From Brucella gallinifaecis (GTDB taxonomy: Bacteria; Pseudomonadota; Alphaproteobacteria; Rhizobiales; Rhizobiaceae): a DNA stretch of 50,561 nucleotides. Of the stretch, positions 43,186 to 50,561 are shown in pieces. Numbering within the stretch: the first letter of the stretch is position 1; every line of letters begins with the position of its first letter. A program made the translations under genes and the position numbers. Under the pieces are notes generated by a model. That model was given only the letters and a program-made list of their open reading frames with translations, was not told the DNA's origin and searched no databases. The stretch spans positions 1-50,561 of the forward strand of contig NZ_ML636815.1 in assembly GCF_006476605.1 (NCBI RefSeq), written 5' to 3'.

Positions 43186-44718
43186 CTATTGGCTGGATGC
43201 AACCCCGGGCAAGCCTGTTTTGGCACTTGATGTCAAACTGCCGGTTAAGAATGCGAGATTGGCTGCGGCAATGAGTGAAGTCGCATGGGCATCGGTTTGC
43301 GCCAGTTTTGCATCAAGCAGGGCATTGTTCGTTTCATTGACCACTGTAATTGTGCCAAGCCCGTTTTTGTAGGATTCGAGCGCCGCATCAAACGCAGTTG
43401 CCGACGTTTGCACAAGAACACCGGCTGCCTTGTTGGCAGCGAGTGATGTTTTGAGCAGGTTTGATGCAAGAACAATCTCTGCAACGGCATCAAGCTGCAC
43501 CTTGCGGAAGGTTTCGGTTGCTGCATTGTGTGTGGATTCTGCATTCTTTAGCTGCGCCGCTCTAAGACCACTGTCATAGAGCGGCATTGTTGCCCCGACA
43601 AGAATGCCTGCACCAGAGGATTGATTGCCAATTGATGGCAAACTTCCTGCATCAAAGCGATTGGACGTTGAAGCAAGGGCACCAGCCACAAATACTTTTG
43701 GCATAAACTCAGCCTGGGCTACCTTGATACCCGACTTGCTGGCCTGCAATGCTGCATAGCTGGCAATTACATCAGGACGCCTCGATAATGCTGTTTCAAC
43801 GACAGACTGTGTAATGCCTTCGAACTTGCCCGGCAGTGGCTTTTTCATAGAGCTTTCAATATTGATATTGAGCATCGCATTAACGCCCATCGATGCCAGA
43901 AGCGCCTGATAGGTGTTTTGTTTCTGCCCCTGTGCCTTGACCACACGCAATTCAGCTTGTGCTACCTGTTGTCTGGCCAGAGCCAGCTCAACAGTTGTGG
44001 CACGACCTTCATTCAACTTTGCCTGAACCGCCGCAAGAACCGCCTTGCTGTTGCGTAGTGTTTGTTCTGCAATGCGTTGTCCTGCAACAGCGGCGCTATA
44101 TTCATAATAGGTGCGTGTAACATCAAAAATCACTTTCTGATGCATCGCATTGAATGTCACATTGGCGGCAAATGAGACCTGTTTTGCAGCATCGGCCAGT
44201 GCCGCACGTTGTCCAAAGTCGAAAACCAGCCATTGAAGGGCAATCGAGGGAGAAACACCTTTGAGAGTTGTATTAATATTGCGCTCACCGATCAACGGAA
44301 CATCAACCGGGGTTGATGTTTTCTGAACACCACCGATGACATTGGCAGAAATGATCGGCAGCATGGTTGCCTCGACCATTCCTACAGCAAGAGCAGCCTG
44401 CCGTGCTTTTTCCCAGGCGTTACGTGTCGTGGGATTGCTGCGCTGTGCCAGGTCGATTAACTCTGCCAGATTGTAGGAGGGGCGTGTGTCAATAGACACC
44501 GGGCTTGAGATGAGCGCCAGTTCAGGATTAGCGGGAACACTAAAATCCTTTTCGCCTGCCGCAACTTTTTTGGCCGGAGCATTCTTGTCCTGCTCTGGCT
44601 GCCATGGTTCATCAGATGCTGCAGGCGCAAGCTTCAAGGCGTCGGTAGCACAACCGCTCAGCATAGTAGCGATAATTGCAATCATGGCAACAAAGCCCGG
44701 ATTGAAAGGCCTTTTCAT
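43186..44718 (-). CDS. TolC-like outer-membrane efflux lipoprotein
   Basis: The outer-membrane channel of a tripartite exporter, 510 residues. The signal peptide ends in a lipobox (MLSGCATD), so the mature protein is probably N-acylated like the NodT/OprM group. Two OEP repeats are seen, each with long Ala/Gln-rich coiled-coil helices (for example ATTVELALARQQVAQAELRV, and its counterpart near the C-terminus). The start overlaps the FUSC stop by four bases, with TAAGGA before it. Confidence 0.9.
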   Translation of the reverse strand: MKRPFNPGFVAMIAIIATMLSGCATDALKLAPAASDEPWQPEQDKNAPAKKVAAGEKDFSVPANPELALISSPVSIDTRPSYNLAELIDLAQRSNPTTRNAWEKARQAALAVGMVEATMLPIISANVIGGVQKTSTPVDVPLIGERNINTTLKGVSPSIALQWLVFDFGQRAALADAAKQVSFAANVTFNAMHQKVIFDVTRTYYEYSAAVAGQRIAEQTLRNSKAVLAAVQAKLNEGRATTVELALARQQVAQAELRVVKAQGQKQNTYQALLASMGVNAMLNINIESSMKKPLPGKFEGITQSVVETALSRRPDVIASYAALQASKSGIKVAQAEFMPKVFVAGALASTSNRFDAGSLPSIGNQSSGAGILVGATMPLYDSGLRAAQLKNAESTHNAATETFRKVQLDAVAEIVLASNLLKTSLAANKAAGVLVQTSATAFDAALESYKNGLGTITVVNETNNALLDAKLAQTDAHATSLIAAANLAFLTGSLTSSAKTGLPGVASSQ

Positions 44719-46637
44719 TCCTTACCATCCTTCAAAAGTGCTTCAAGATGCGCAAGATGCATATCGATTTTACTCGTCTCTGTATTTCCTGCTCCTGTGG
44801 CAGTATCGGTCTGTTCTTTCGGAGCAAACTTATCCTGGCGTTGCTCAGAACCAATATGCATCGAGATTGCGTTTAATCGTTCCACAGCCCCGGGCTGAGA
44901 ATCGCAAGAGAAGTAGACTTCCTTGTTAAGCGAGGCAAGCTGATCAGCAAAGCCCCTGAATGTTTTTTCAAGCTTTTCTGAAGGTCTGAGACCAGCCGGT
45001 TCAAAAGGCAACAAATAGAAACAATAACGTATTTCTCCCAGAAGGCGTTCTGTTTCTGCTGCGGTAGAAATCAGTTTCATACGCTCATCTGGAGCAACAC
45101 TTGCAACCTTTGCTATTTTGTTGAGCACATCTGACAGATGTTGCCGGATAATTGTTGCAACGGGGGCAGGCCATATGAGTGTTGAAACAATATAGACAGC
45201 AAAATTACCGACAAGAATACCGATGATACGATCACGTGCTGTATCCATGTCGGTTGTTGGGCCAAAACCTTGTAGAACGGTTAGCGTAAAGGCAAGGCCA
45301 ATTTGTACACCACCATAGGAAATCTTTTCGCTGCCTGCAGCAACCCAGGCAGCAACGAGCGCTACAGCAAAAACCAGCACCATAAGTCCGCCAACCGATT
45401 CAAGCTGTGGCATAAGGTAAATAAGCGACGCAATACCGATCGCAGCACCAATAAGACAGCCGCCTATGCGCAAAGCCAGTTTGTGAATTGTATCGCCAGC
45501 CGTGCCCATTGATGCGACATAGCATGTGACCATTGCAGTATGGATGCCTTGCCAGTTGATCGCAGCATAGAACATATAACACAGGATAGCGGCCAAGGTC
45601 GTTTTCAGCGCGAAACGTTGATAAACTGGGTTGGTGAAGGCATCAGCGGCGAAGAAACTGTCACCTGAACCTTTATTATATTCGGTTTTTTCAATCCCTG
45701 CGATGTTGCGCAGGGACTGAACTATCCCTTTCTCTTCTTGCGTAAGAGTGGCTTCTTCCTGAATTAAAGGCGCTGGTATCGGCGTTCCTTGATCTATGGC
45801 CTCAACCATTGAATCAATTTGCTGCGCATAGTGCTGCCGGCTCTCATCCGGTATATCCTCAGGCAGCGCTGACGTTGCAAAGAGTAACTGATAGGATGCG
45901 GGAATATCAGATTGAATTTTCGCTGATTTCCTGGCCGTCGTTTGATGCAATATTTTAACAAGCATTGAGCGCTTGTTTTCATCATCATTAGCCGCAGCAA
46001 GTTTTTCCTGCAGGGAGGTCTTGGCCTCAGAATCTTTGCGTAACAATGAATTACGGGCAACTAAAAGTCGCTCGCGCAGTTCATCGCGTAACAATGACAC
46101 GCTCCAGCGGCCAAAAAACAGGCTGAATCCCGCAATAACAAACATCGGCAAAATCGCCATTTCCCATGCATAACGCAAGGCGAGAGAAATAACGCCATTT
46201 ATGGGAACTTCGTTTATTAGGCTAAGAATAAATGCAATGATCAGTGCGACAATACTGCCGCCTTCACCAAGTTTGCTTGCAGCACCAAGAAATATAAAAA
46301 CAAATGATACAATGATCATGACAAGAATGCGCAGCAATGCAGATTCAATTGTCCATTGCAGCACCGGAACCATCAGCGCTACCAATAATGTAATGGCTAT
46401 AATGGCAGCGGTTGCCACAATGGTATTTTCAGCGCCGTCGGCTTTCATTAGAAAAATAACAAGATAACAGCTGATCGCGGATTCCGGGATGTGAAACATC
46501 ATGGCAATGCCCGCCACAAGGGCACATACAGCCGCTACGCGCCATGCAGTGGCCATTCGTCCAGGAAATGGCGCGAGATCCGCTAAAGTTTCACGGATCG
46601 CATCGAATAGATTATATTTAACACTTGTCGCCATCAT
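44715..46637 (-). CDS. FUSC family inner-membrane transporter (AaeB-like)
   Basis: A 640-residue pump of the aromatic acid exporter/fusaric acid resistance family. It has two groups of about five or six helices separated by a soluble domain (roughly residues 190-330). FUSC blocks include WRVAAVCALVAGIAMMFHIP at the N-terminus and, in the second half, KTTLAAILCYMFYAAINWQG and RIGGCLIGAAIGIASLIYL. It overlaps the HlyD gene by 20 bases and the tolC-like gene by four, so the whole exporter is translationally linked. Confidence 0.92.
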   Translation of the reverse strand: MMATSVKYNLFDAIRETLADLAPFPGRMATAWRVAAVCALVAGIAMMFHIPESAISCYLVIFLMKADGAENTIVATAAIIAITLLVALMVPVLQWTIESALLRILVMIIVSFVFIFLGAASKLGEGGSIVALIIAFILSLINEVPINGVISLALRYAWEMAILPMFVIAGFSLFFGRWSVSLLRDELRERLLVARNSLLRKDSEAKTSLQEKLAAANDDENKRSMLVKILHQTTARKSAKIQSDIPASYQLLFATSALPEDIPDESRQHYAQQIDSMVEAIDQGTPIPAPLIQEEATLTQEEKGIVQSLRNIAGIEKTEYNKGSGDSFFAADAFTNPVYQRFALKTTLAAILCYMFYAAINWQGIHTAMVTCYVASMGTAGDTIHKLALRIGGCLIGAAIGIASLIYLMPQLESVGGLMVLVFAVALVAAWVAAGSEKISYGGVQIGLAFTLTVLQGFGPTTDMDTARDRIIGILVGNFAVYIVSTLIWPAPVATIIRQHLSDVLNKIAKVASVAPDERMKLISTAAETERLLGEIRYCFYLLPFEPAGLRPSEKLEKTFRGFADQLASLNKEVYFSCDSQPGAVERLNAISMHIGSEQRQDKFAPKEQTDTATGAGNTETSKIDMHLAHLEALLKDGKE

Positions 46638-47670
46638 GCACTGTCACAACGGCTGACGCTCCTGAACGCGTAAGTTCTGCTGGAGGGTTGATTAATTTTA
46701 CACGCACTGGAAAACGCTGCGCTATTCTAACCCAGTTAAGATTTTTGGGCACGTAAGGAAGATTTCGCGGAATATTGATGAGATCTTCCGACGAAACACC
46801 CCAGCCAATTCCTTCAACACGGCCTTTCACGACAATCGAACTGTTGGCTAGAATTCGTACCTGTGCACAATCTCCGACCTTGATGCCGCTCAGTTCTGTT
46901 TCGGGAAAAGTAGCAGTGGCATACCAGCTGGAAGTATCGATGAGTGTAAACAAGGATTGCCCAGGTGCAACAATCTGGCCTGTGCCATTCGTCAGCCCAA
47001 CAACACGCCCATCATGGGGTGATTTGACAACACTGTTATCGAGATTGTGCTGCGCAAGAGCAAGGGCTGCTTGCCGGGCGCGGACCAGTGCCTGCGCACT
47101 GTCGAGTGTGCCGACCAGAGTGGTCGCAGTTTTAGCTTGTTTCACCGCCTGGTTAAGACTGATCTGTGCATCATTACGCAGGGTTTTTGCATCGTCAACT
47201 TGCTGGCGTGTTACATAGCCTTTTGGACTAAGTGCCTCCAAACGCTTCAATGTTGCCTCAGCAAGATCAAGGTTCGTTCTGGCCCGAGTGACTTGCTCAT
47301 CAGCGATCAGTGCATTTTGTGATTCAGCAGCGACAGCGCGTCTTTGAGAATCAAGGGCAGCTTCAGCAATAGCAAGGTCAGCCGTTGTCTGTTCAACCAG
47401 CAGTCTGAGCGGTTCAGGGTCAATGGAAAAAAGAGTATCGCCTTTTTTGACTGCCTGATTTTCAGTGACATTGATGGAGATAATTTTACCCGGAACTGTT
47501 GCCGCTATATTTACATAATTAGCACCAATCACAGCATCGTTGGAAAGCGGGTTCTTATAGGAATCACGTAGATAAAGCCATGCCATTACAAAGGCGACAA
47601 TAATCAGAATGCCGGTTAGCGCCACGCCAACAATACTGAATTCTTTTTTGCGGTAAGCGTTGGATTCCAT
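46618..47670 (-). CDS. HlyD family periplasmic adaptor of the FUSC exporter
   Basis: The membrane-fusion subunit, 350 residues, anchored by one N-terminal helix (SIVGVALTGILIIVAFVMAW). The lipoyl-like halves are seen as GKIISINVTENQAVKKGDTL and VVKSPHDGRVVGLTNGTGQI, separated by an Ala/Gln-rich coiled-coil hairpin of about 100 residues that should meet the TolC-like tip. It lies two bases after the DUF1656 gene. Confidence 0.93.
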   Translation of the reverse strand: MESNAYRKKEFSIVGVALTGILIIVAFVMAWLYLRDSYKNPLSNDAVIGANYVNIAATVPGKIISINVTENQAVKKGDTLFSIDPEPLRLLVEQTTADLAIAEAALDSQRRAVAAESQNALIADEQVTRARTNLDLAEATLKRLEALSPKGYVTRQQVDDAKTLRNDAQISLNQAVKQAKTATTLVGTLDSAQALVRARQAALALAQHNLDNSVVKSPHDGRVVGLTNGTGQIVAPGQSLFTLIDTSSWYATATFPETELSGIKVGDCAQVRILANSSIVVKGRVEGIGWGVSSEDLINIPRNLPYVPKNLNWVRIAQRFPVRVKLINPPAELTRSGASAVVTVHDGDKC

Positions 47671-47672
47671 AT

Positions 47673-47879
47673 TTATCGACCATACACAAAAAGCGCGAGA
47701 CCAGAGGCGATTGCTATGACAATAGCAGTGTAAGCAGTCAGGCGAAAAGGAAGAATGTCATCAAGACCAATGCGAATGAAAATCACACGCAGCAGGATCG
47801 TGATTACTACCGCAATTAATAGACATAGCATCCAGGATGGAAAATATGCTCCCATCAAAGAAAAGGATGGACCTGACAC
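47673..47879 (-). CDS. DUF1656 (AaeX-like) small membrane protein
   Basis: A 68-residue protein with two hydrophobic helices. DUF1656 proteins are the small first genes of AaeXAB-type efflux operons; their role is not established. It is the first gene of the DUF1656-HlyD-FUSC-TolC unit. No LysR-type regulator, common in such operons, is adjacent. Confidence 0.88.
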   Translation of the reverse strand: MSGPSFSLMGAYFPSWMLCLLIAVVITILLRVIFIRIGLDDILPFRLTAYTAIVIAIASGLALFVYGR

Positions 47880-48374
47880 CGACTAAAAATCTCCACTGAT
47901 TATGCTGTTCACACCGCGTGCGTGACAGATTCTAGCTCTATTGGAATGATTACGAAAAGGATGTGGCGGCTGCAAGCGACAATCAGCACTAAACGAAATA
48001 TATTAAAGTGTATCACAATGAACAGGTTGATTGTGGATGTCTGTTTTCTCAAAATAGATATTGTTTTTGAAAAACGAGCGTTTGCACAGCAATATTATGC
48101 AATGCGTCATGGTTTTTCAAAAAAACGGCAGAGCGGAAAACTGTCCACGGCAAGGCTCACCACAGCCTTTAATCTTGGCGCATTCGTTGAGACAGCCATC
48201 TGTTAACGGGTTTAAATCCTGCGCTCCCCACCAATAGATAAAACTCGGTTTCTCATACTAAAAGATAATAACTGTTTGAACCGATTCAGTTCATCATAAA
48301 CGGGTGGAGAAGTGTGCGGAAGTTGGAGGAGAACGCCCGCACATATCAGCAAAAATGCTGTTGGGAGGAACCCT
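47880..48374. other. Divergent promoter region without a convincing gene
   Basis: About 495 bases between the DUF1656 and MHS transporter starts. One frame of 94 codons (47922-48206) is open but has basic, low-similarity content and no good ribosome binding site, so I do not call it. The region should hold two promoters and their regulatory sites; none stands out. Confidence 0.5.
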
Positions 48375-50264
48375 ATGTCAATGCAATCAAGCGCCAAGGC
48401 TGGCGCACCTAAAATGACGCGTGAAGAAAAGAAGGTTATTTTCGCTTCTTCACTTGGTACTGTTTTTGAATGGTACGATTTTTATCTATATGGAACGCTG
48501 GCTGCCTTTATCGGCGCTGCGTTTTTCAATGAGTATCCTGAAACAACCCGTAATATCTTTGTTCTGCTTGCCTTCGCGGCTGGCTTTCTTGTCCGTCCGT
48601 TCGGTGCACTCGTCTTCGGACGTATCGGCGACCTCGTCGGTCGTAAATATACATTCCTTGTCACCATTGTTATCATGGGTGCTTCGACATTCCTCGTTGG
48701 CGTTCTTCCTGGATCGGCAACGCTTGGTATTGTTGCGCCCGCAATCCTGATCATTCTGCGTATGTTGCAGGGATTGGCACTGGGTGGCGAATATGGTGGT
48801 GCGGCTACTTATGTGGCTGAGCATGCGCCTAATGGCCGCCGCGGTTTCTACACGTCATGGATTCAGACAACCGCAACGCTTGGCTTGTTTCTTTCTTTGA
48901 TGGTCATTCTGAGCATCCAGAATGTAATGACCACAGAATCTTTCGCATCCTGGGGTTGGCGTATTCCGTTCCTGGTTTCTATCGTGCTTTTGGCCATTTC
49001 TGTCTGGATTCGTCTTCAGATGAGCGAATCGCCGGCATTCAAGAAAATGAAGGAAGAGGGAAAGACATCCAAAGCTCCGCTTTCTGAAGCTTTTGGTCAG
49101 TGGAAAAATGCAAAGATCGCATTAATTGCTCTTTTCGGACTAACCGCGGGTCAGGCTGTTGTCTGGTATAGTGGTCAGTTCTATGCCCTTTTCTTCTTGC
49201 AGAACGTCCTCAAGGTTGAGAACCAGTCGGCCAATATCATGGTTGCATCTGCACTGGTCCTCGGAACAGGCTTTTTCGTTGTGTTCGGTTGGCTCTCGGA
49301 CAAGATTGGCCGCAAACCAATTATTATGGCAGGGCTTCTTCTCGCGGCAGTGACCTATTTCCCGTTATTTAAAGCTCTTACTCAAGCGGCAAATCCGGCA
49401 CTTGCACATGCAGAACAGACAATTAGTGCAACAGTTACAGCCGCTCCCGGCGATTGTAATTTTCAGTTCAATGCAACCGGTACATCCAAATTCACCAGCT
49501 CTTGCGATATTGCGACCAGCTTCCTGTCGCGCAGTGCCGTGCCTTATGATGTCGTAACTGGCGCTGCGGGCCAGCCGGCAACCGTCAAGATTGGCGATGT
49601 AACAGTTGTTTCTTTCGATGCGAACCAGGCTGGAGCTGATGCAAAAGCAAAACAGGCTGCTCTAGCTCATGATATTAACCTTGCTCTGCAAAAAGCCGGT
49701 TGGCCATTGGTTCGTAGCCCGGCAAAGGTTGCAGATTCCAAGCTTGAGGCTTTCATTGCTGCAAATCCAGAGCTGGCTCTGAATGCAGATGCCGTTCGTG
49801 CGGGCGAAAGCACGACGATGACCAATGAGGAATTGGTAAAGGCAAATATCGTAACGCAGATCGAAGCGGATGCCGCAGGTGAACCAAGTCAGGCTGTTTA
49901 TACCATTCCAAATGCCGGTGCATTTAAAATGGTTGCAGACCCTGCACAGGTTAATTGGGTAATGACAATCGCGATCCTGACCGTTCTCGTAATCTATGTA
50001 ACGATGGTCTATGGCCCGATTGCCGCTATCCTTGTTGAAATGTTCCCAACCCGCATTCGTTATACCGGTATGTCGCTGCCATATCATATTGGTAATGGTT
50101 GGTTTGGTGGGCTACTGCCAGCAACAGTCTTTGCAATGAGTGCGGCCAAGGGTGATATCTATTATGGTCTTTGGTATCCAATCATCATTGCAACAATCAC
50201 GCTTGTGATTGGTCTCCTGTTCGTCAAGGAAACCAAAGACGTCGATCTTGATAAGGTTGAATAA
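48375..50264 (+). CDS. MHS family MFS symporter with a large extracytoplasmic insertion
   Basis: A metabolite/H+ symporter (ShiA/KgtP/ProP group) of 629 residues, against about 430-550 usual. SSLGTVFEWYDFYLYGTLAA near residue 25 is the family start, followed by FGRIGDLVGRKYTF, LRMLQGLALGGEYGGAATYV and GWRIPFL, and by WLSDKIGRKP after helix 8. Helices 9 (314-334) and 10 (527-550) are separated by an inserted, mostly polar domain at about 338-526, which topology places outside the cytoplasm; it has two Cys (361 and 377). GGAGGAA precedes the ATG at 48375; an in-frame extension to 48312 is unlikely. The substrate is not known, but organic acids are usual. Confidence 0.92.
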   Translation: MSMQSSAKAGAPKMTREEKKVIFASSLGTVFEWYDFYLYGTLAAFIGAAFFNEYPETTRNIFVLLAFAAGFLVRPFGALVFGRIGDLVGRKYTFLVTIVIMGASTFLVGVLPGSATLGIVAPAILIILRMLQGLALGGEYGGAATYVAEHAPNGRRGFYTSWIQTTATLGLFLSLMVILSIQNVMTTESFASWGWRIPFLVSIVLLAISVWIRLQMSESPAFKKMKEEGKTSKAPLSEAFGQWKNAKIALIALFGLTAGQAVVWYSGQFYALFFLQNVLKVENQSANIMVASALVLGTGFFVVFGWLSDKIGRKPIIMAGLLLAAVTYFPLFKALTQAANPALAHAEQTISATVTAAPGDCNFQFNATGTSKFTSSCDIATSFLSRSAVPYDVVTGAAGQPATVKIGDVTVVSFDANQAGADAKAKQAALAHDINLALQKAGWPLVRSPAKVADSKLEAFIAANPELALNADAVRAGESTTMTNEELVKANIVTQIEADAAGEPSQAVYTIPNAGAFKMVADPAQVNWVMTIAILTVLVIYVTMVYGPIAAILVEMFPTRIRYTGMSLPYHIGNGWFGGLLPATVFAMSAAKGDIYYGLWYPIIIATITLVIGLLFVKETKDVDLDKVE

Positions 50265-50283
50265 TTATCGATCTTGTTGAAAC

Positions 50284-50313
50284 GAAAACGGCGCTCCTGT
50301 GGGCGCCGTTTTC
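50284..50313 (+). terminator. Terminator after the MHS transporter gene
   Basis: A perfect 11-base-pair stem (50284-50294 with 50303-50313) and eight-base loop, 19 bases after the stop, with Ts at the end of the stem and ATTT after it. Confidence 0.85.
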
Positions 50314-50561
50314 ATTTGGACTTGTTGACGACCGAATCCACTTTTTAAAAGACCGCTTTTCATTTCTGTCGGGCAAAGCTTGTGACTGACTTTTGAGCGC
50401 GACTATAATGTTTTCAACAATAGGCTTATGCCTGTGGAAATAAATGCATATTATTTTAGAATTATCCGTTGACTTCCCTTCTAGGTGAGGTCTATATGGC
50501 GATCAACGAGGGCGGCGACGCTGCTAGCGGCAGACTGTTTCGTCCTTGTAGTTTAGTTAGA
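50314..50561. other. Window end, unassigned
   Basis: About 250 bases with no established gene. An ATG at 50496 with GAGG seven bases upstream opens a frame of 22 codons that runs off the window and could be the start of a gene. The last 20 or so bases also vaguely recall the 5' part of a tRNA. The two readings compete and neither is secure. Confidence 0.25.

Noticed and set aside
47922-48206. A possible 94-residue protein in the divergent region before the MHS gene
   Set aside because: No good ribosome binding site, no recognisable motif, and the region is needed for two promoters.
1-50561. CRISPR arrays, insertion sequences, prophage or integrase genes
   Set aside because: No regularly spaced repeats, transposase or integrase motifs, or tRNA-associated duplications were seen anywhere in the window.

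Overview
The window looks like a chromosomal segment from an alphaproteobacterium of the Rhizobiales, most likely the Brucella/Ochrobactrum/Pseudochrobactrum branch. I base this on the kinds of genes present (leuD, M3 oligopeptidase, mgtE, typA, TRAP and BMP-type transporters), moderate GC by eye, and an intergenic palindrome at 36592-36626 that resembles, from memory, a repeat common between genes in Rhizobiales. The genus is an inference. There are no complete RNA genes, insertion sequences, prophage or CRISPR arrays. Genes are densely packed, and most transcription units end at a visible hairpin.

Layout. 1-2419 (+): the end of a Bcr/CflA-like drug efflux protein, an unrecognised membrane protein and a secreted YceI protein. 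2426-9785 (-): a seven-gene sugar-acid operon, read right to left as FCD-type GntR regulator, TRAP transporter (DctP, DctQ, DctM), a zinc dehydrogenase of the L-idonate/L-gulonate 5-dehydrogenase type, UxuA and UxuB. The set would import a hexonate and take it through D-fructuronate and D-mannonate to 2-keto-3-deoxygluconate. 10317-13036: a divergent pair (ketoglutarate-semialdehyde-type dehydrogenase and an Ldh-family imine reductase) that fits hydroxyproline-type catabolism. 13239-17715: a small metallopeptidase, leuD, a CitE-like lyase, a DUF1737 protein and an M3 oligopeptidase. 18026-23396 (+): mgtE, typA/bipA and a Tat-exported YtcJ-like amidohydrolase.

23438-30824 (-): a nucleoside-type ABC importer (two permeases, double ATPase, BMP binding protein) with an amidase in the same operon and a CodA-like deaminase just upstream. 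This suggests uptake and breakdown of a nucleobase, nucleoside or related cyclic amide. 30977-33028: a YigZ/IMPACT protein and a diguanylate cyclase with two tandem copies of a PAS-like sensor module.

33401-40795 is the most interesting region. A HAD-UbiA fusion, a close relative of mycobacterial DprE1, an ArnE/EmrE-like small membrane protein, an extended SDR epimerase/reductase and a class III aminotransferase lie in a row. A multi-spanning GT-C-like membrane protein faces them. Together they look like a pathway that makes a polyprenyl-phosphate-linked pentose (ribose to arabinose type, possibly an amino-pentose), flips it across the membrane and transfers it to an envelope acceptor. I do not recognise this combination as a characterised pathway.

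40932-50264: an HI0933-type flavoprotein (+); then a leftward operon of a DUF1656 protein, HlyD adaptor, FUSC pump and TolC-like outer-membrane lipoprotein, followed by an MscS channel, resembling an aromatic-acid (AaeXAB-type) tripartite exporter; and finally an MHS-family symporter (+) with an unusual extracytoplasmic insertion of about 190 residues. The last 250 bases hold no gene I can establish.
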